DNA from: Nymphaea colorata
Taxonomy: Eukaryota; Streptophyta; Magnoliopsida; Nymphaeales; Nymphaeaceae
Direction of reading: 5' to 3'
Length of the DNA stretch: 64,000 nt
Assembly: GCF_008831285.2 (NCBI RefSeq)
Contig: NC_045139.1
Coordinates: forward strand, 7,596,204-7,660,203
Shown: in pieces, positions 1 to 13,902 of the stretch
Layout: each line of letters starts with the position of its first letter
Position numbering within the stretch: the stretch's first letter is position 1
Notes under the pieces: generated by a model
What the model was told of the DNA's origin: nothing
Databases searched by the model: none
What the model saw: only the letters and a program-made list of their open reading frames with translations
Program-made: the position numbers and the translations under genes

Positions 1-606
1 AAGAAATAAAGGCCATGCATATTGAATTCTATGCTTCATTAGAGACTTCAATCTTCCTTAGATTTCAAAGAACGAACGTTTACGGCCTTATGATCTCAAG
101 AGAAGGCCAAGGGTTGACTTGGTGATGCTCGATGAAGATGTGACGCATTCATTATATCTCTATTTCGATGTACATAAATATGAGATTCTGTTGGAATCGC
201 CACTTCTGCATAGTTGAAGGCAGTAAGATCAACCTTTCTCTGTTCGATGCACTTGGGACTTTCCCGATTGACTAAATAACCCAATGAGGCTTCAAGTTTT
301 CAACATTTCACTAAGCAAACCGAATTGTGCATTCTTCTTAGTTTTCTCTTAAGTGATGTCTTTATCTTCAAAGTTTTAGAGCCCGAAAGGTGGTACAGAT
401 TATTTGGAAAAAGGAAAAAGTAGACATGATTGATATATTACAAAAGCACTTTCAAGGTCATGATATACAGAGAAATTCAAGAAGTAATCGAGACGAAAGG
501 GTCATGCTTAACCAGAAAGCCATGTAAATTCACAGATGCAAAACTCCCCAAAATGTCCTAAAAAGTTCCTTTTCAAGATCATGCAGAGATCACAGCAGTA
601 CAAAGA
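1..606. other. intergenic, no gene seen
   Basis: I see no convincing coding region here. The part next to the PSBY stop codon presumably holds its 3' untranslated region on the minus strand. Short open frames in this stretch have no recognisable motifs. Confidence 0.5.
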
Positions 607-1188
607 TCATTCAGATCTCATCCTGTTGAGCTGATTCAACGCGGGCTGCAAGATGTTGTAGAGCACCCATGCAAGGGCAGGGCTGACCACAAAGAGCAGC
701 AACAGGCCCCTGTTGTCTTCGGAAGAAGCCTCAGCGATCTGAGCAATCTCAAGGGCATCTGAGGTTGGTGCGTAGAGCAGCCCAGATGCAGCAGCAGCAG
801 CAGAAATGCCAACACCCGCAATCAACCCCTTGGTCTCCCTCATTCTGTTGAGCTGGTTCAGGGCAGGCTGCAGGATGTTGAAGAGCACCCACCCAATCGC
901 TGGGATAATGGGGAGGAGGAGAGCCAGACCGCGGTTGTCTTCGCCGCCGGCAGCTGCGGCGACGTCGGCGATCTGTTCGGCGGCAGAGGCGGAAAGCGGC
1001 GAAAGGAGGGAGGTGGCAATTACTGCTCCCGTTGCTGTTTTCAAGCTGGTAAGCGGCTTGGGGAGGTTCTGGAGGGGGAGGACCAGGCCTGCTGGTTGGA
1101 TCTTAATGGGTTTGGAGTTGGTGGGGGGTGTGTTTGGTGCAGCCAGGGACTTGGGGTTGAGGATGGATGAGGTGATCATGGTGGCCAT
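607..1188 (-). CDS. PSBY: photosystem II core complex protein PsbY, chloroplast precursor (polyprotein)
   Basis: Single-exon gene of 193 codons for the nuclear-encoded precursor of PsbY, a small subunit of photosystem II in the thylakoid membrane. Seen: a Ser/Thr/Pro-rich N-terminus typical of a plastid transit peptide (about residues 1-50), a hydrophobic stretch ending in LSASAA (about 57-70) that looks like a thylakoid-transfer and processing site, then two near-identical units at about 83-117 and 157-191. Each unit starts EDNRGL, has one hydrophobic span and ends in QPALNQLNRMR. They are separated by a hydrophobic linker (about 121-140). The two-unit polyprotein that is cut into two single-span proteins is the known plant PsbY arrangement. 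The start is the first Met of the frame, and it begins the transit peptide. No introns and no disruption. Identification is very secure; exact cleavage sites are inferred. Confidence 0.96.
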   Translation of the reverse strand: MATMITSSILNPKSLAAPNTPPTNSKPIKIQPAGLVLPLQNLPKPLTSLKTATGAVIATSLLSPLSASAAEQIADVAAAAGGEDNRGLALLLPIIPAIGWVLFNILQPALNQLNRMRETKGLIAGVGISAAAAASGLLYAPTSDALEIAQIAEASSEDNRGLLLLFVVSPALAWVLYNILQPALNQLNRMRSE

Positions 1189-1360
1189 TGGATGGTTGCT
1201 TCCCCCTCCTAAGTTTCAGCAGTGATCAGCTGCAGATTATCTTCCTCCTCTACCTCTCTGCAACCTCTGCTGCCTCTCCACCACCTCTCTGGTTTTTTGG
1301 CTTGAAGGGCTTCAAAACTCTGGTTGTAGGGATAGGAGGCAAGAGGAAGGGGTTGTTATT

Positions 1361-1416
1361 CCAACGTGGGCTGAGGGCGTCCAATGGACAGCCGATGAGT
1401 GGATTCCCACCTTATC
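1361..1416 (-). promoter_or_regulatory. candidate light-responsive promoter elements of PSBY
   Basis: Read on the minus strand, this region upstream of PSBY holds GATAAG (1411-1416), an I-box core, and an ACGT core in a G-box-like context (CCCACGTTGG, 1361-1370). They lie about 175-230 bases before the PSBY start codon. I-box plus G-box pairs are characteristic of light-regulated nuclear photosynthesis genes. No clear TATA box was seen, and such short motifs also occur by chance. Confidence 0.35.
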
Positions 1417-4400
1417 CACAGCCTCATCTTCAAGATTAATGGCAGCCTCACATTCGATCTCCAAGATTTATGATAGCCTCACATTGGCAATCGCATACTC
1501 GTCATTTGAATCGTCTGGAATTCTCTGGAGTGCCTTGGCATATGCTGAACTAGAATTTCAGGGCCTAGAAATGGGACCCTGAAGTTATTTCAACTTGTAA
1601 AATTAGTCCAGAAATTAGAATAGATCTGATATTTTTCAACATTGATTGCACCCATGAATAGATTTGAGATTTTAGACATTGCTTGCATCCATGAATACAT
1701 AGTTTTGGCAGTAAGTTGGATTAAGAAAGTACAACTCTAGATGACACTGATTTTCAGTTTGTAAGTAAGACCTCATGTGTATCCCACGAAGAAAATGGCT
1801 TTACATTTTAGATTTTGGGAAGTTTTAAAGAGTATTTTAATCACGAAATGTTCTTGGTTTATAGTTCTTTTAGGAATGTGAATTGAAGTTAGTAATAAGA
1901 TGAGGTTAGGTCCATAATAGTGGCACTTAGTTTGGAGCGAATAGTTACAGTTTTCTATCAAAGTATTTGGACTTGAGTTTATTAGGGTCGTCTGCCATGG
2001 TAACAGTTTCTTTTTGTTGTATGAATATGCCTCAAAGATTACAGTAGATTCATGAAATATTTGTTAAAATAGTAACAAATTGTTACTGGTGCCAAATGCC
2101 CTCAAATAATGGAGCACATGTTCTTATAAAGTGTGTTTCAATAATACCGTATTGTTTTAAGAAACATGGTGTCATTATGTTTAGTGTTTTCACTGTTAAA
2201 TTTGAACTAATATCTGTAATCACATAGAGTTTCATAGGAAGCAAAAATAGCATTTTGCATTATTTATTATGAAAACATGGGTTCCAAGTAGACAATGTTT
2301 TTGTTATCAAGCACCTTCTAAAATCAAGTGAAGAAAGTTTTGACCTCTCTCTCACTGACCCTTTTCGCCCTTTATCGTAAATATCCATGTCAGCGCCATA
2401 TTTGTTTGCTCATCCATATAGCCATAAGTATGGATATGTATCGATATATGTCACCTTACTTTCAATTTTTTGAATTTAAATAATAATTAAAGTGTTCTAA
2501 ATTGATCTAGAAAACAAAAAATTGAAAAACATGAAAACCATATATATCAAACCCGACATGTATCAGCCAATCATATGCTTCCATTGGAACAATATTCATA
2601 ACACTGTTCATTACAAAAGAAGGGGTTTTATTGACGTATGAAAAACATTGGTAAAACAAGCAAAAACGTCAATAAATATTTACTGATGTTTTGTGAAATT
2701 CGTTACTATAAGCGCGCATCACTGAAGGTTTCATGTCGTCAATAAACGTCGATTTTTACTGATGCAAGTAGTCGTCAGCGCCCGTTGCTAGTTTTACCAA
2801 CGCAGCTGACTTCAATATTATCTCTAATTCTGACCGACGGCCTACCTCGTCAGTGTACATTTTTGAAACATCCAGGTATAAATATGTCAGTAAATTATTG
2901 TATTTTACTGACAAAGATGTATGTGGCGGTAAAGCCAACTATTTTACTAACGCTCTTTTCACTTATTATAAGTTAGCGGTGCAGTCAATAGAAAATTCCC
3001 ACGCTATCCATACAAAAATCGAACCATGGAAATTCAACCTTGTCCAAGAGAATTTCACCCATGAGAATAATGACCTGAATACTAAGGGCCAGATCCAAGC
3101 GCCATTACGAAAGGTGGGCAGAATTAGATCCAAGTACATATTGGATTTGGACAGGATGCTAAAAATTCATACTGTTTAAAGACCTGTCCAAAAATCTGTT
3201 TGGCATGATACGTATTAATTTCAACTTTCTTGGATTTTCTCTATATATTGATGATGTATAATTTATGGTGCAACGGCTTGTTGTTCGCAGCTAGTCTCTA
3301 GTTCGAGTGTAAGAGCATCCAACCTTTGTGTTGCGAAAAGAAGGTCACTAATATGCAAATTAAAGTATAGTAGAGTAGCATTGCGAAGCACACTGAAGAC
3401 ACCTGAATATATATATATATATATGAGAATTCGATTTAACTATTCCTTTTGTGAGAAAAAGGGTCATGGTGCTAAATAAAAGGGTTGGACTTTGATTTAA
3501 GGTCTTCACTTCATTGACCGCTCCTCACCAGCTTTAGTTGTAAATATCATGTTAATGATATGCTAATGCTGTTTAAATTGCATTGAGTATAATTGATCAT
3601 ATGAAGATATTACATTAAAGGCACAACCAACTCACGGTTCTTGTTTAATAAGATTTATTTTCTTTTTACATGTGTTAAAAGTGGAGCTCCATAGCTCGTT
3701 ATTTCATGTTTTATTTTTAATCATGTGGTTGAGTTCCATCAATCGAACCTAACGAGGACAACACCGGTGGAAAATCTCATGTAGCCAGTGTTATCAGAAT
3801 TGACCAGAATCGTTCAATTCAAATAAAATTGGTGGCAAAGGGATTCAATTCCATGGCCGATTCATAGATGCCGCGTGCCACGTTTCGACTATTTTACAAA
3901 TAAATTTTAAAACTTTTTTATAAAAATATTATTCTCATTTACTTTTTAAAATAATTTTTAATATTCCTGACCGATTCACAACCGATCCACCTGAATCAGC
4001 AAGTCAGCCGACTCCAAATTGGCAGAAATATCACCTGCTGGCCTCACATCCCCCGTCAGTTGCTCTTATTCTCGCCTTCTTGTCTTGGTTTTCTTTATTG
4101 GCATTCTTCGCTCATTAGCTGTTGGTGGTAGATTTGGAAAGAGCACAACAATAGTGTTTTCATAAGCTTTTTTAAAATTATATGCATTTTTTTTAATTTG
4201 GTGGTGGGGTCGTGACCCCTGCCCGTCCCTCCTTGGCTCCGGCATCACATAGACTTGCCAAAATTGTTGACACACATGCATAAACATGTTATTTTGTGGT
4301 TTTTAATTTATAAATCAGATCAACGCAAAATATGTGGCTTCTGCCTTTAGTTTCTAACTCTACCATTGACATTTGCATAGTTTATGCATCAAAAGAAGAG

Positions 4401-4579
4401 TAAGTTATATGTTAGGCTCGATAGCATATTAGGGGTTGGAAATAACAAAAAATGTCTTTGATGGTAAACCAGAAGGGCCCCTTTAAAGGATAAAAAGGTG
4501 AAATTACAAAATGATTTTACATAAAAAGATGAAAATACCTTTCATATGAACCTGTACCTAACACGGAACCTAGCCTACA
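1417..4579. other. intergenic, AT-rich, no gene seen
   Basis: AT-rich DNA without a supportable gene. It holds a cluster of direct and inverted GTCA(G/A)TAAA-type words at about 2625-2985, an (AT)n run near 3408-3424, and long A/T tracts near 3890-3960. An open frame at 2853-3179 (+) has no recognisable domain and I do not call it. Confidence 0.5.
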
Positions 4580-5336
4580 TCAAATTGGGCATGTTATGAA
4601 TAGCGGTGGAAGCACATATTGTTGCCCACACCAGAATGGCGATGAAATACTATCACATTCTTTGGCCAAATCCATTTTCAAAGTGGCCACTTCCTCCCTT
4701 CTACTACAGGACCAGTGAATGATATCTTGAGCCATAAAAATCTGGTCATGGATGACCCTGCCCTTAACAAACTCTCCTTGGTTGTCACTAATGATCTGTC
4801 TCAAGACCTCCTTCATCCTATTCACAATAACTTTCGAAATTATTTTATATGTGCTATTGCATATTGAGATTGGCCTATAATCTTCCACTCTCTTCTGAGC
4901 CCCTTCAAACATAGCTACCAACATAATATTTGTATGATTTATGCTCCTTACGAACATTGTTCCCAATCGTATCTCACATTTGTTGATAGAAAAAGTTCAG
5001 AAATCCATCTGGTACTGCTGAGCTATCCTTATAAGGCTCTTCACCACCTCCCAAATCTCCTTATTAGTCACCGGAGCAGCCAGCATTCTGTTCTCACCCT
5101 CTGAAACATTCACAGTTACCCGAGGCCACGTCCAAAGTCAGGAAAGATTCAAGGAAACTCGTGACTACTTCCGTAATCTGATCTTCCTCCATGATAGTGT
5201 TATCATTCACTAACAACTTAGATATTTTCTTTTTCTCTTTCTACCTTTTGCAATGGCTGGAAAGAATGTTGTGTTCTCATCTCCCTCTCTTAACCATTTC
5301 GTCTTGGTTTTATTTTTCCATTCTGCCTCTTGCTAA
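4580..5336 (-). pseudogene. LINE (L1-type non-LTR retrotransposon) reverse-transcriptase fragment
   Basis: Minus-strand remnant of a plant L1-type LINE pol. The best frame (4580-4966) shows the conserved reverse-transcriptase start: DYRPISICNSTYKIISKVIV, then a Met-Lys region, then QGEFVKGRVIHDQI and a LKMDLAKECD block equivalent to the usual KxDxxKAYD. Upstream on the same strand (about 4970-5336), broken frames still match the segment before this domain: a WLREGDENTTFF block, a DNTIMEEDQI block, and a decayed version of the usual KAPGPDGF motif near 5010. The YADD catalytic region and the C-terminus are missing, so this is a truncated, inactive copy. No poly(A) tail or target-site duplication was identified. 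Confidence 0.8.
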
Positions 5337-7606
5337 CCTAAACTTTCTTCCAAGGCAGCCCTAATCTCTCTCTCTCCTTCAGTTCTATCATTATTACCTT
5401 GTTCTATATCACGTTGATTTACACACGATACTATGTTCGGACTTCGGCTTGGATTTAGATTGGGGACGTATAAAGTACAAAACCCACTTGGTGTTTCTAT
5501 ACATGTAACTAGACTTGAATGTTCATCAGGATCAAATAATGAATTCCGTAAGAAAATCATATTCATATCATTTTCTGATCGCATTCGACCAATTGAATTG
5601 GTACTCAGTACATAGATAGTATTATATCTGTTGACATCCCTAGCTTTTCGAAAAGAGCAATCGCATTGATTCGAAACGATCAATAGGGGCCTACTCACGC
5701 GAGGTCAAAAGATTCACCTACGACACCTATACTGCCAACGTCCTTATAACTTCAATCTCGAGATGCATTTATGAAGGCCTCATCACCTTTCAACATGGCA
5801 TCAAGATTTATGCTCATAAAGATCAGGTTATTGGTTCAAATCTTATCACAATCTTCTGCTTCTGTGGTCCGAGAGATCACAAAAGGTTAAAAACTGAAAA
5901 ACTGTGTTTCTGTATCTGTACAGGTCTTTTTTGGACCTCTGCTAAAATAGATGATGAAATATTCTTAGTTCACCATCATCTTATCAGAGACAACTGTAAC
6001 AATCAAACAGCTAAAGGTGAAATGAAGGACAAAGATCAAACTAAATTTTGCGTTGTCTTGTGCTTTCTCTACTAATTCTCGTTTATATGTATTCACAGAG
6101 ATGCAAACACGTCGAATGCATCCATTTCCATATCAATCAGGTCGGCATGGTTAAAGTCAGCAACTGAATGTGACTAACTATTTTATATTCAGTTCTCTAT
6201 ATTCGCCGGAATCAGCATTTCTGTCAGAGTCAGATAAAAGATTCTACGTCGTCTCAGATCTGATTATTTAATTGGATACTGTTTGTTTTCGTTTACCAAA
6301 CTGACACGGTTGGATACGTGCCGGTAACCGGTAAAAATCGACAGACCGACTCCTTTCCGGCAGATACTTTGTATGTAGATATGGTAGGCCTAGCTTTAGC
6401 TCACTGCTTGAGTCATGCTCACATGGGTCATCTGTATAATGCATATACGGTTGTGTCTGTGTCGTTAGCAGCCGATATATAACAAACTCTGTTCACTTCC
6501 GGAGGTGGATGATGGCATCCTGCTCTGCATAGCTTCATGTCTTCTTCCTCAGCTGCTAATTGCAAGAATCCACAGATCCTTCACTGGGATTGTAATCTGC
6601 ATCTTTGGAGGCATGTGGCCCTTGTTTATCTTGATGAGGAAACTCCAAAACCATTTTCTGCTGTGCGGTTATTGAATATGCTTTGTTTGTATTAGAAAAT
6701 GAGTTATGCCAGCATACGTAGGCCTGCAACTACGGTTTAAAAACTCTTGACATGTGGTAATTAGAAGGGAATAAAATAGTGGTTAAAGAGAGGCTTGTTA
6801 GTCTTTGCTGTAGCTTTATGGGGGTCATTCAATAAGAAAAGCACTGAGTTCTTTTGGGTGAGGATAATGAACATTTTATCATATCATAACCAAGCTTCTA
6901 CCCAATTTTTTATCTCCCGGGTGCTGCCCTTATACCATGTTTCAACGAAAACTGGCCGCTGTTTCAACCATTGTACCAACCCTCTTAAAGGCAAGAACAG
7001 TACTATATTCTGCTAACATGCGTTGGAAAATACCAATTCTTGTTTAAGAAAATATGATATATACGACCATGTCCAACTAATTTAAAAAAATATAATACAT
7101 ACGACCATGCCCAACTAAGGATACAATACAGAGCACCTTGACCATGTAAGCAGAAACAAGGTTAAAGGAGCTCGAGAAGGATATCTCAAACATCTAAAAA
7201 TACACATATGATACTTATATATGTAAGAAATTAATTAATTTTAACTGATTATCAGTTCTACAATATACTATATGGTATTACCTGTTTTATTTTGAGTAGT
7301 TTGGTTGTCACAAATAAAACCCTTATCCAACTCATTCCAAGAGGGTTGCACTTCACCCACTGTTATAAAATTCGGTTTGTGAACAGAGTCGGCGAGGCTG
7401 CCGTTTCAATGAGTTGGTGCTTTACTTAACAAACGTGAATTTCGATCGGATCTCCTTGGATTCAAATTCAAATTACATTTCCAATTAGTTGCACTCCTAC
7501 CATTGATATCCCACTTCTTTTCAGTTTAGGTCTCAATTGTCTTTATTTCCAGTTCGATATTCCTTTTTATTAATAGATCAATGTCTCTATGTTAAGGAGT
7601 AGCCTA
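5337..7606. other. intergenic; one unexplained open frame
   Basis: No supportable gene. A 121-codon frame on the minus strand (5333-5698) is open across sequence with a composition somewhat unlike its neighbours, but I recognise no domain and its 3' end overlaps the LINE remnant. The rest is AT-rich with short direct repeats, for example near 7050-7110. Confidence 0.4.
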
Positions 7607-7703
7607 CCACTTGGATTGTGGGTGATCCCAAGTTGGTCTATTTTCTAGGACTGCATAATCCTGCCACTTGGGTTGTGGATGATCCCCAAATTGGTCTATT
7701 TAG
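7607..7703. repeat. imperfect tandem repeat, two copies, period about 57 bp
   Basis: The phrase CCACTTGGNTTGTGGNTGAT, followed by CCCAA(G/A)TTGGTCTATTT, occurs twice, first at 7607 and again at 7664. Both copies are diverged. No function is apparent. Confidence 0.6.
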
Positions 7704-7870
7704 GGCGTTGAGTACATCCACTAAATACCATAAAAGAAAAAAAAAAACCATACTAGTTTTTTTAAAAGGGTTGGCACAACCCAACAGGCAGGCAGGGACT
7801 GATAGATAGCCAATTTCATTTCAAATATTCTAAAATTTAACTTTTTTTTATGTTGCAAAAGAAGGGTTAC

Positions 7871-8180
7871 AGGTTGGGCATTGAGCTGGTCCGGCCTGAC
7901 ACTTAAAACCTGAGCCCGAGTTTAGCCTGGTTAAATTAAAGAATATATATTTTTAATATAAAATAATATATAAATATAATTCATCGTAATAATATAATTA
8001 TATTTATAAATCAATAAAATATGTATTAGAAAAATCTTATCGGGCTAAACCGAGCTTAGTTGGGCCCACCGGAACCAACCAGATAACTTATGGAGCCAAA
8101 CCGGTTTCTTTTTTTTTTTTGAGCCCAAGCCCGGGCCCAAGTCAGGCCAAGTTCTAAGTACCAGACCCGACGCCCAACCT
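7871..8180. mobile_element. candidate inverted-repeat MITE
   Basis: The first and last 60 or so bases are imperfect inverted repeats. The left end starts AGGTTGGGCATTGAG and the reverse complement of the right end starts AGGTTGGGCGTCGGG; both continue through a GGCCTGAC word. The core (about 7930-8040) is AT-rich. GGTTGGGC-type ends with GGCC-rich flanks recall common plant hAT-related MITEs, but I could not find a clean target-site duplication, so the class and exact ends are inferred. Confidence 0.4.
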
Positions 8181-8995
8181 TAACCAACTTGCATACTAAA
8201 ACGCAAGAAGGTAGTACCCTGAGACAACAAAAACAAACATTGTACCCATAGAGTATATGGGTCTCCTACCGTCATCCAAAAAAAGAAACCACACTAACCA
8301 CAATCTTTAACATTCCATCTACTAAACATGTCAGTAGGAAAAGAGTCAGGACAGTGAGATCTGCTGCCGATTTTCATGCCACCAACTGCCGTTGGGATGG
8401 CAAGTCAAACCTCAAAGGCTTTTACTGTTGCTCCAATGAGGATTAAGACTAGACTTACTCCTTTTACCCCATTTTCTCCCTTCATGGACTTTACAATTTT
8501 GGCAACTCAATTAACATAACTGAATCTCTCTCCCTCTCTCTCACAATCCCTCTCTCTCACAAGAAACCAAATTTAAAGCCAGCCGGAAGCATGACGCCAA
8601 CATTGAAGGCGTAAGGTGTCCAAATAGAGGCAACTCAGTCCGAGAGAGCGGTCACCTTTTGCGGCTATTGTTGCGCAACGGCGTAACGGAAGCGCTTAGC
8701 TCTGCACAACAGAGAGCTACGTCCTGTAAACTGTCGTGGCCACTGTAGGTCTCGTTCTAAAGGTAGAAACTAGAAGCCCCTGCATCATCTCTCCCTCGCA
8801 TCCTCCAAATCCCAACAACCAATTCCACAAACCAGTAGCTTCACTGACCTCACTCCCCAAGAGAATCCACTCATCTTTTACTTAACCAACAAGAGATGCC
8901 ATTCCTTGCCCTATACAAGGAATCTTCACACTAACCCTCATTTATTGCACACTATAGAGGAGTGTCCTCATTCACCAGTAAGGGCCATTGGTTCT
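8181..8995. other. intergenic / upstream region of the cysteine endopeptidase gene
   Basis: No gene seen. It holds a CT-rich microsatellite (about 8524-8562) and the upstream promoter region of the endopeptidase gene. Confidence 0.5.
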
Positions 8996-9001
8996 TCCCT
9001 A

Positions 9002-9007
9002 TATAAA
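9002..9007 (+). promoter_or_regulatory. TATA box of the cysteine endopeptidase gene
   Basis: TATAAA in the context CCCTATATAAATGCAG, 139 bases before the chosen start codon. This predicts transcription starting near 9030-9040 and a 5' leader of about 110 bases. Confidence 0.6.
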
Positions 9008-9145
9008 TGCAGCACTAGCCATTGCAGATCCCCACCACCCAACACCCATCTCCCTCTCTATACTTCAATTATTTATTCTATCAATCCCCTCTCCCCAATT
9101 CTTATCTATACCAATTCCTCTTGTTTCTCCTCTCAAGGGGTCCAA

Positions 9146-11641
<2,496 letters not shown>

Positions 11642-13450
11642 TATTGACCACGAAGAAGCATTAAAGCTGGTTTCATCAAATGTTGTTTTATACATAATGA
11701 AGCATAGACATGCAAGCGATCATGTCCAAACATAGTGTGCTTCTTAGTTAAGGGTGGTATACTAGTACTCAAGATTGTGTGCTTTTAAGGCTCCTACCAA
11801 GTTGCGTTCTCATTGTTGTATTACTTCCATTTCTTCGTGGTTAACATGTCTTATGTATCACTTATTGTGCTTTTATAATTTTATGATTTAAGTATATGGA
11901 AAATAAATTCATCCATGTTCCCTCTTCGAACATTTGTGATCATTCCATACGCAACGGCTCTATGTGCCGACGAAAAAGCTCTTGTAATTTTGAATAATCT
12001 AGTTTCGGGTGATTGAGAGAGTTATTCTACTGCACACTTGAACTTGTATAAAGGACTCAACCCCTTCATTGTACAAAAAACATAGCCGGGTTTCAAACTG
12101 GAGATGTGTCTTCAACGCGCCCCCAAGCCCACTCATTTGTGCAATGCCCCTTGGGGAAGTTTTGGATAATCAAGCTGTTTGAAAAAATAACACCATAGCA
12201 CACGTGTTGAAATATAAAAACCATATAGGGCTGCAGTTCAAGTCCAGCCATGCTCGATCAAACTCAATGTAGATCAAGTCTGAACTGAGCCCAGTAACAG
12301 CCAAATAAGGGGAATTTGAGCTGGGTGAGGTACAACGACAATGCAGGTTCTGGGTGCATGCTAGGCTCGTCGCATACGATGCTTAAGGACACCCATTGCA
12401 CCAAAAACGCCTCATACAAAATACGTTCAAAGCATATATATTTGTATACCTTCAAACGATCTTAATCGAGCTTAAATTATGCAAGCTTACTTAGCTCAAG
12501 GTACCTTCATTTAAGTTACCGAGGTTAATGGTTTTGCTTGAACTTGACTTTAAATGAGTCAAGCTTGTGCCGGTCAAGTTCATTGAGCTTTGGTGACAAA
12601 GAAGTCATTGAAGTACAAAAAGGGAGAAAAACAACACAAAGGAAAGAAAACAACAAAGAAAGAGTATAGGAGGAGAGGAGAGTGGGGGAGAGAAGATGAG
12701 GATGGGGGAGATTAAACAACGGCTGAAGACAAGCGGTGCCCGTAGACAGCGACAGAGAGGAGACAACAAGAGAGGAGCCCATTAAGGATGGAGGCAAACG
12801 AGGTGTCTGTGTGCGTATCTCACTCTTTGAAACATTAATTTAGTGTTAAAACTTGAGTGAACTTGAGTTTAGTTATATTCAAGTCACTGTCTCATGTCTC
12901 ATGATCAATTGAAAATTTGTTAGCTATATATTTAAGGTGTACGAAAAAAAACAGTTTCTTTCCTAAAACCCTTGATTAAAAATACATTGGTCACAAATTT
13001 CTGTTGTAACTACGGCATTTTTCAATTCAAACAAGAAAATTACTTATTTTGGTTCAAAACTCTGAATTTGAGATGTGAAGATCTCAAATCATCCGGATCT
13101 GAAATTCGAAGCATGAAAACAAAGCAAAAGAGTGTTTCCAACTCTTTGAGTCCGAGTCCCCTGTTGCGATTAGACTCTCCTAACCACCCATGTTGCAAGT
13201 ACGGAGTAAACTTTCCGAACCAATAATTATGAAACGGACAATTAAATGCATAGTCAGTAGTACGACATCCCCTTTTTGTCACATACTACCGACGGATTTG
13301 AATGCTGTTCTGTACATGGCTTTTGAAAGATGCCCCAGATGTCTTTTTCTTTTTCACCAGTACACTTTCTTCGTTTTCTGCTTTCATTTCTTAATTCTAT
13401 ATGATAGCTATTGTCCTATCTAAAGCTCCTAGGGGATGTTTCATTACTGT
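11642..13450. other. intergenic, no gene seen
   Basis: Holds the likely 3' untranslated region of the endopeptidase gene at the start, then AT-rich DNA. A stretch at about 12230-12600 with repeated CGAGCT/CAAGCT/TTGAGCT words resembles the interior of the hAT-like element at 13459-13894, but I could not define its ends. Confidence 0.45.
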
Positions 13451-13458
13451 CTCACCAC

Positions 13459-13894
13459 TCTAGGGCTGTTCATGATCGAGCCAACTCCGCTGACTGTTTG
13501 AAAAGAAACTCCAACTTGGTTTGAACCGGAGTCGAGTTTGATTTCATTAGCTTGAGTTCCACTTGATAGAGTTATTAAAACTCCAACTTGAGCCAAACAT
13601 TTCATTAAAAGTTTATTTTCTAAAAACAAGAGGCAGCATATAGATTTGAATATGAAGTCTCTCACATTCCAATCACCAACATATCCATTTGAACAATCTG
13701 TTTTTTTTTTTTTATAATTTTATTAGATGTATTTTGTATACTTTTTTTCTCAAGCTTAACCGAGTTTAATAGAGCCGAGTCCACTTAACTCGAGCTCGAC
13801 TTGTTTAGGTTGTCGAGTTCATTTCTTAAATCGAACTCGACTGGTTTAATAAACGAGTTGAGTTTATCGAGCGATTCAACGTTGAACAGCCCTA
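13459..13894. mobile_element. small non-autonomous hAT-like element (MITE)
   Basis: About 436 bp bounded by perfect 12-bp terminal inverted repeats, TAGGGCTGTTCA at 13461-13472 and its reverse complement at 13883-13894. The A/GGGCTGTTCA-type end is common in plant hAT MITEs. Flanks show a near-duplication of 8 bp: CTCACCAC at 13451-13458 and CTCACCAT at 13895-13902. The left copy is two bases away from the inverted repeat, so the exact left end is uncertain. There is no transposase frame; the interior is rich in CGAGTT/AACTCG words that pair as inverted repeats. Confidence 0.6.
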
Positions 13895-13902
13895 CTCACC
13901 AT

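Noticed and set aside
2853-3179. 108-codon plus-strand frame
   Set aside because: No domain, no upstream gene signals, and it overlaps the repeat-word cluster.
8906-9145. N-terminal extension of the cysteine endopeptidase frame upstream of 9146
   Set aside because: The frame is open, but it contains the TATA box at 9002 and would put about 80 non-homologous residues before an obvious signal peptide.
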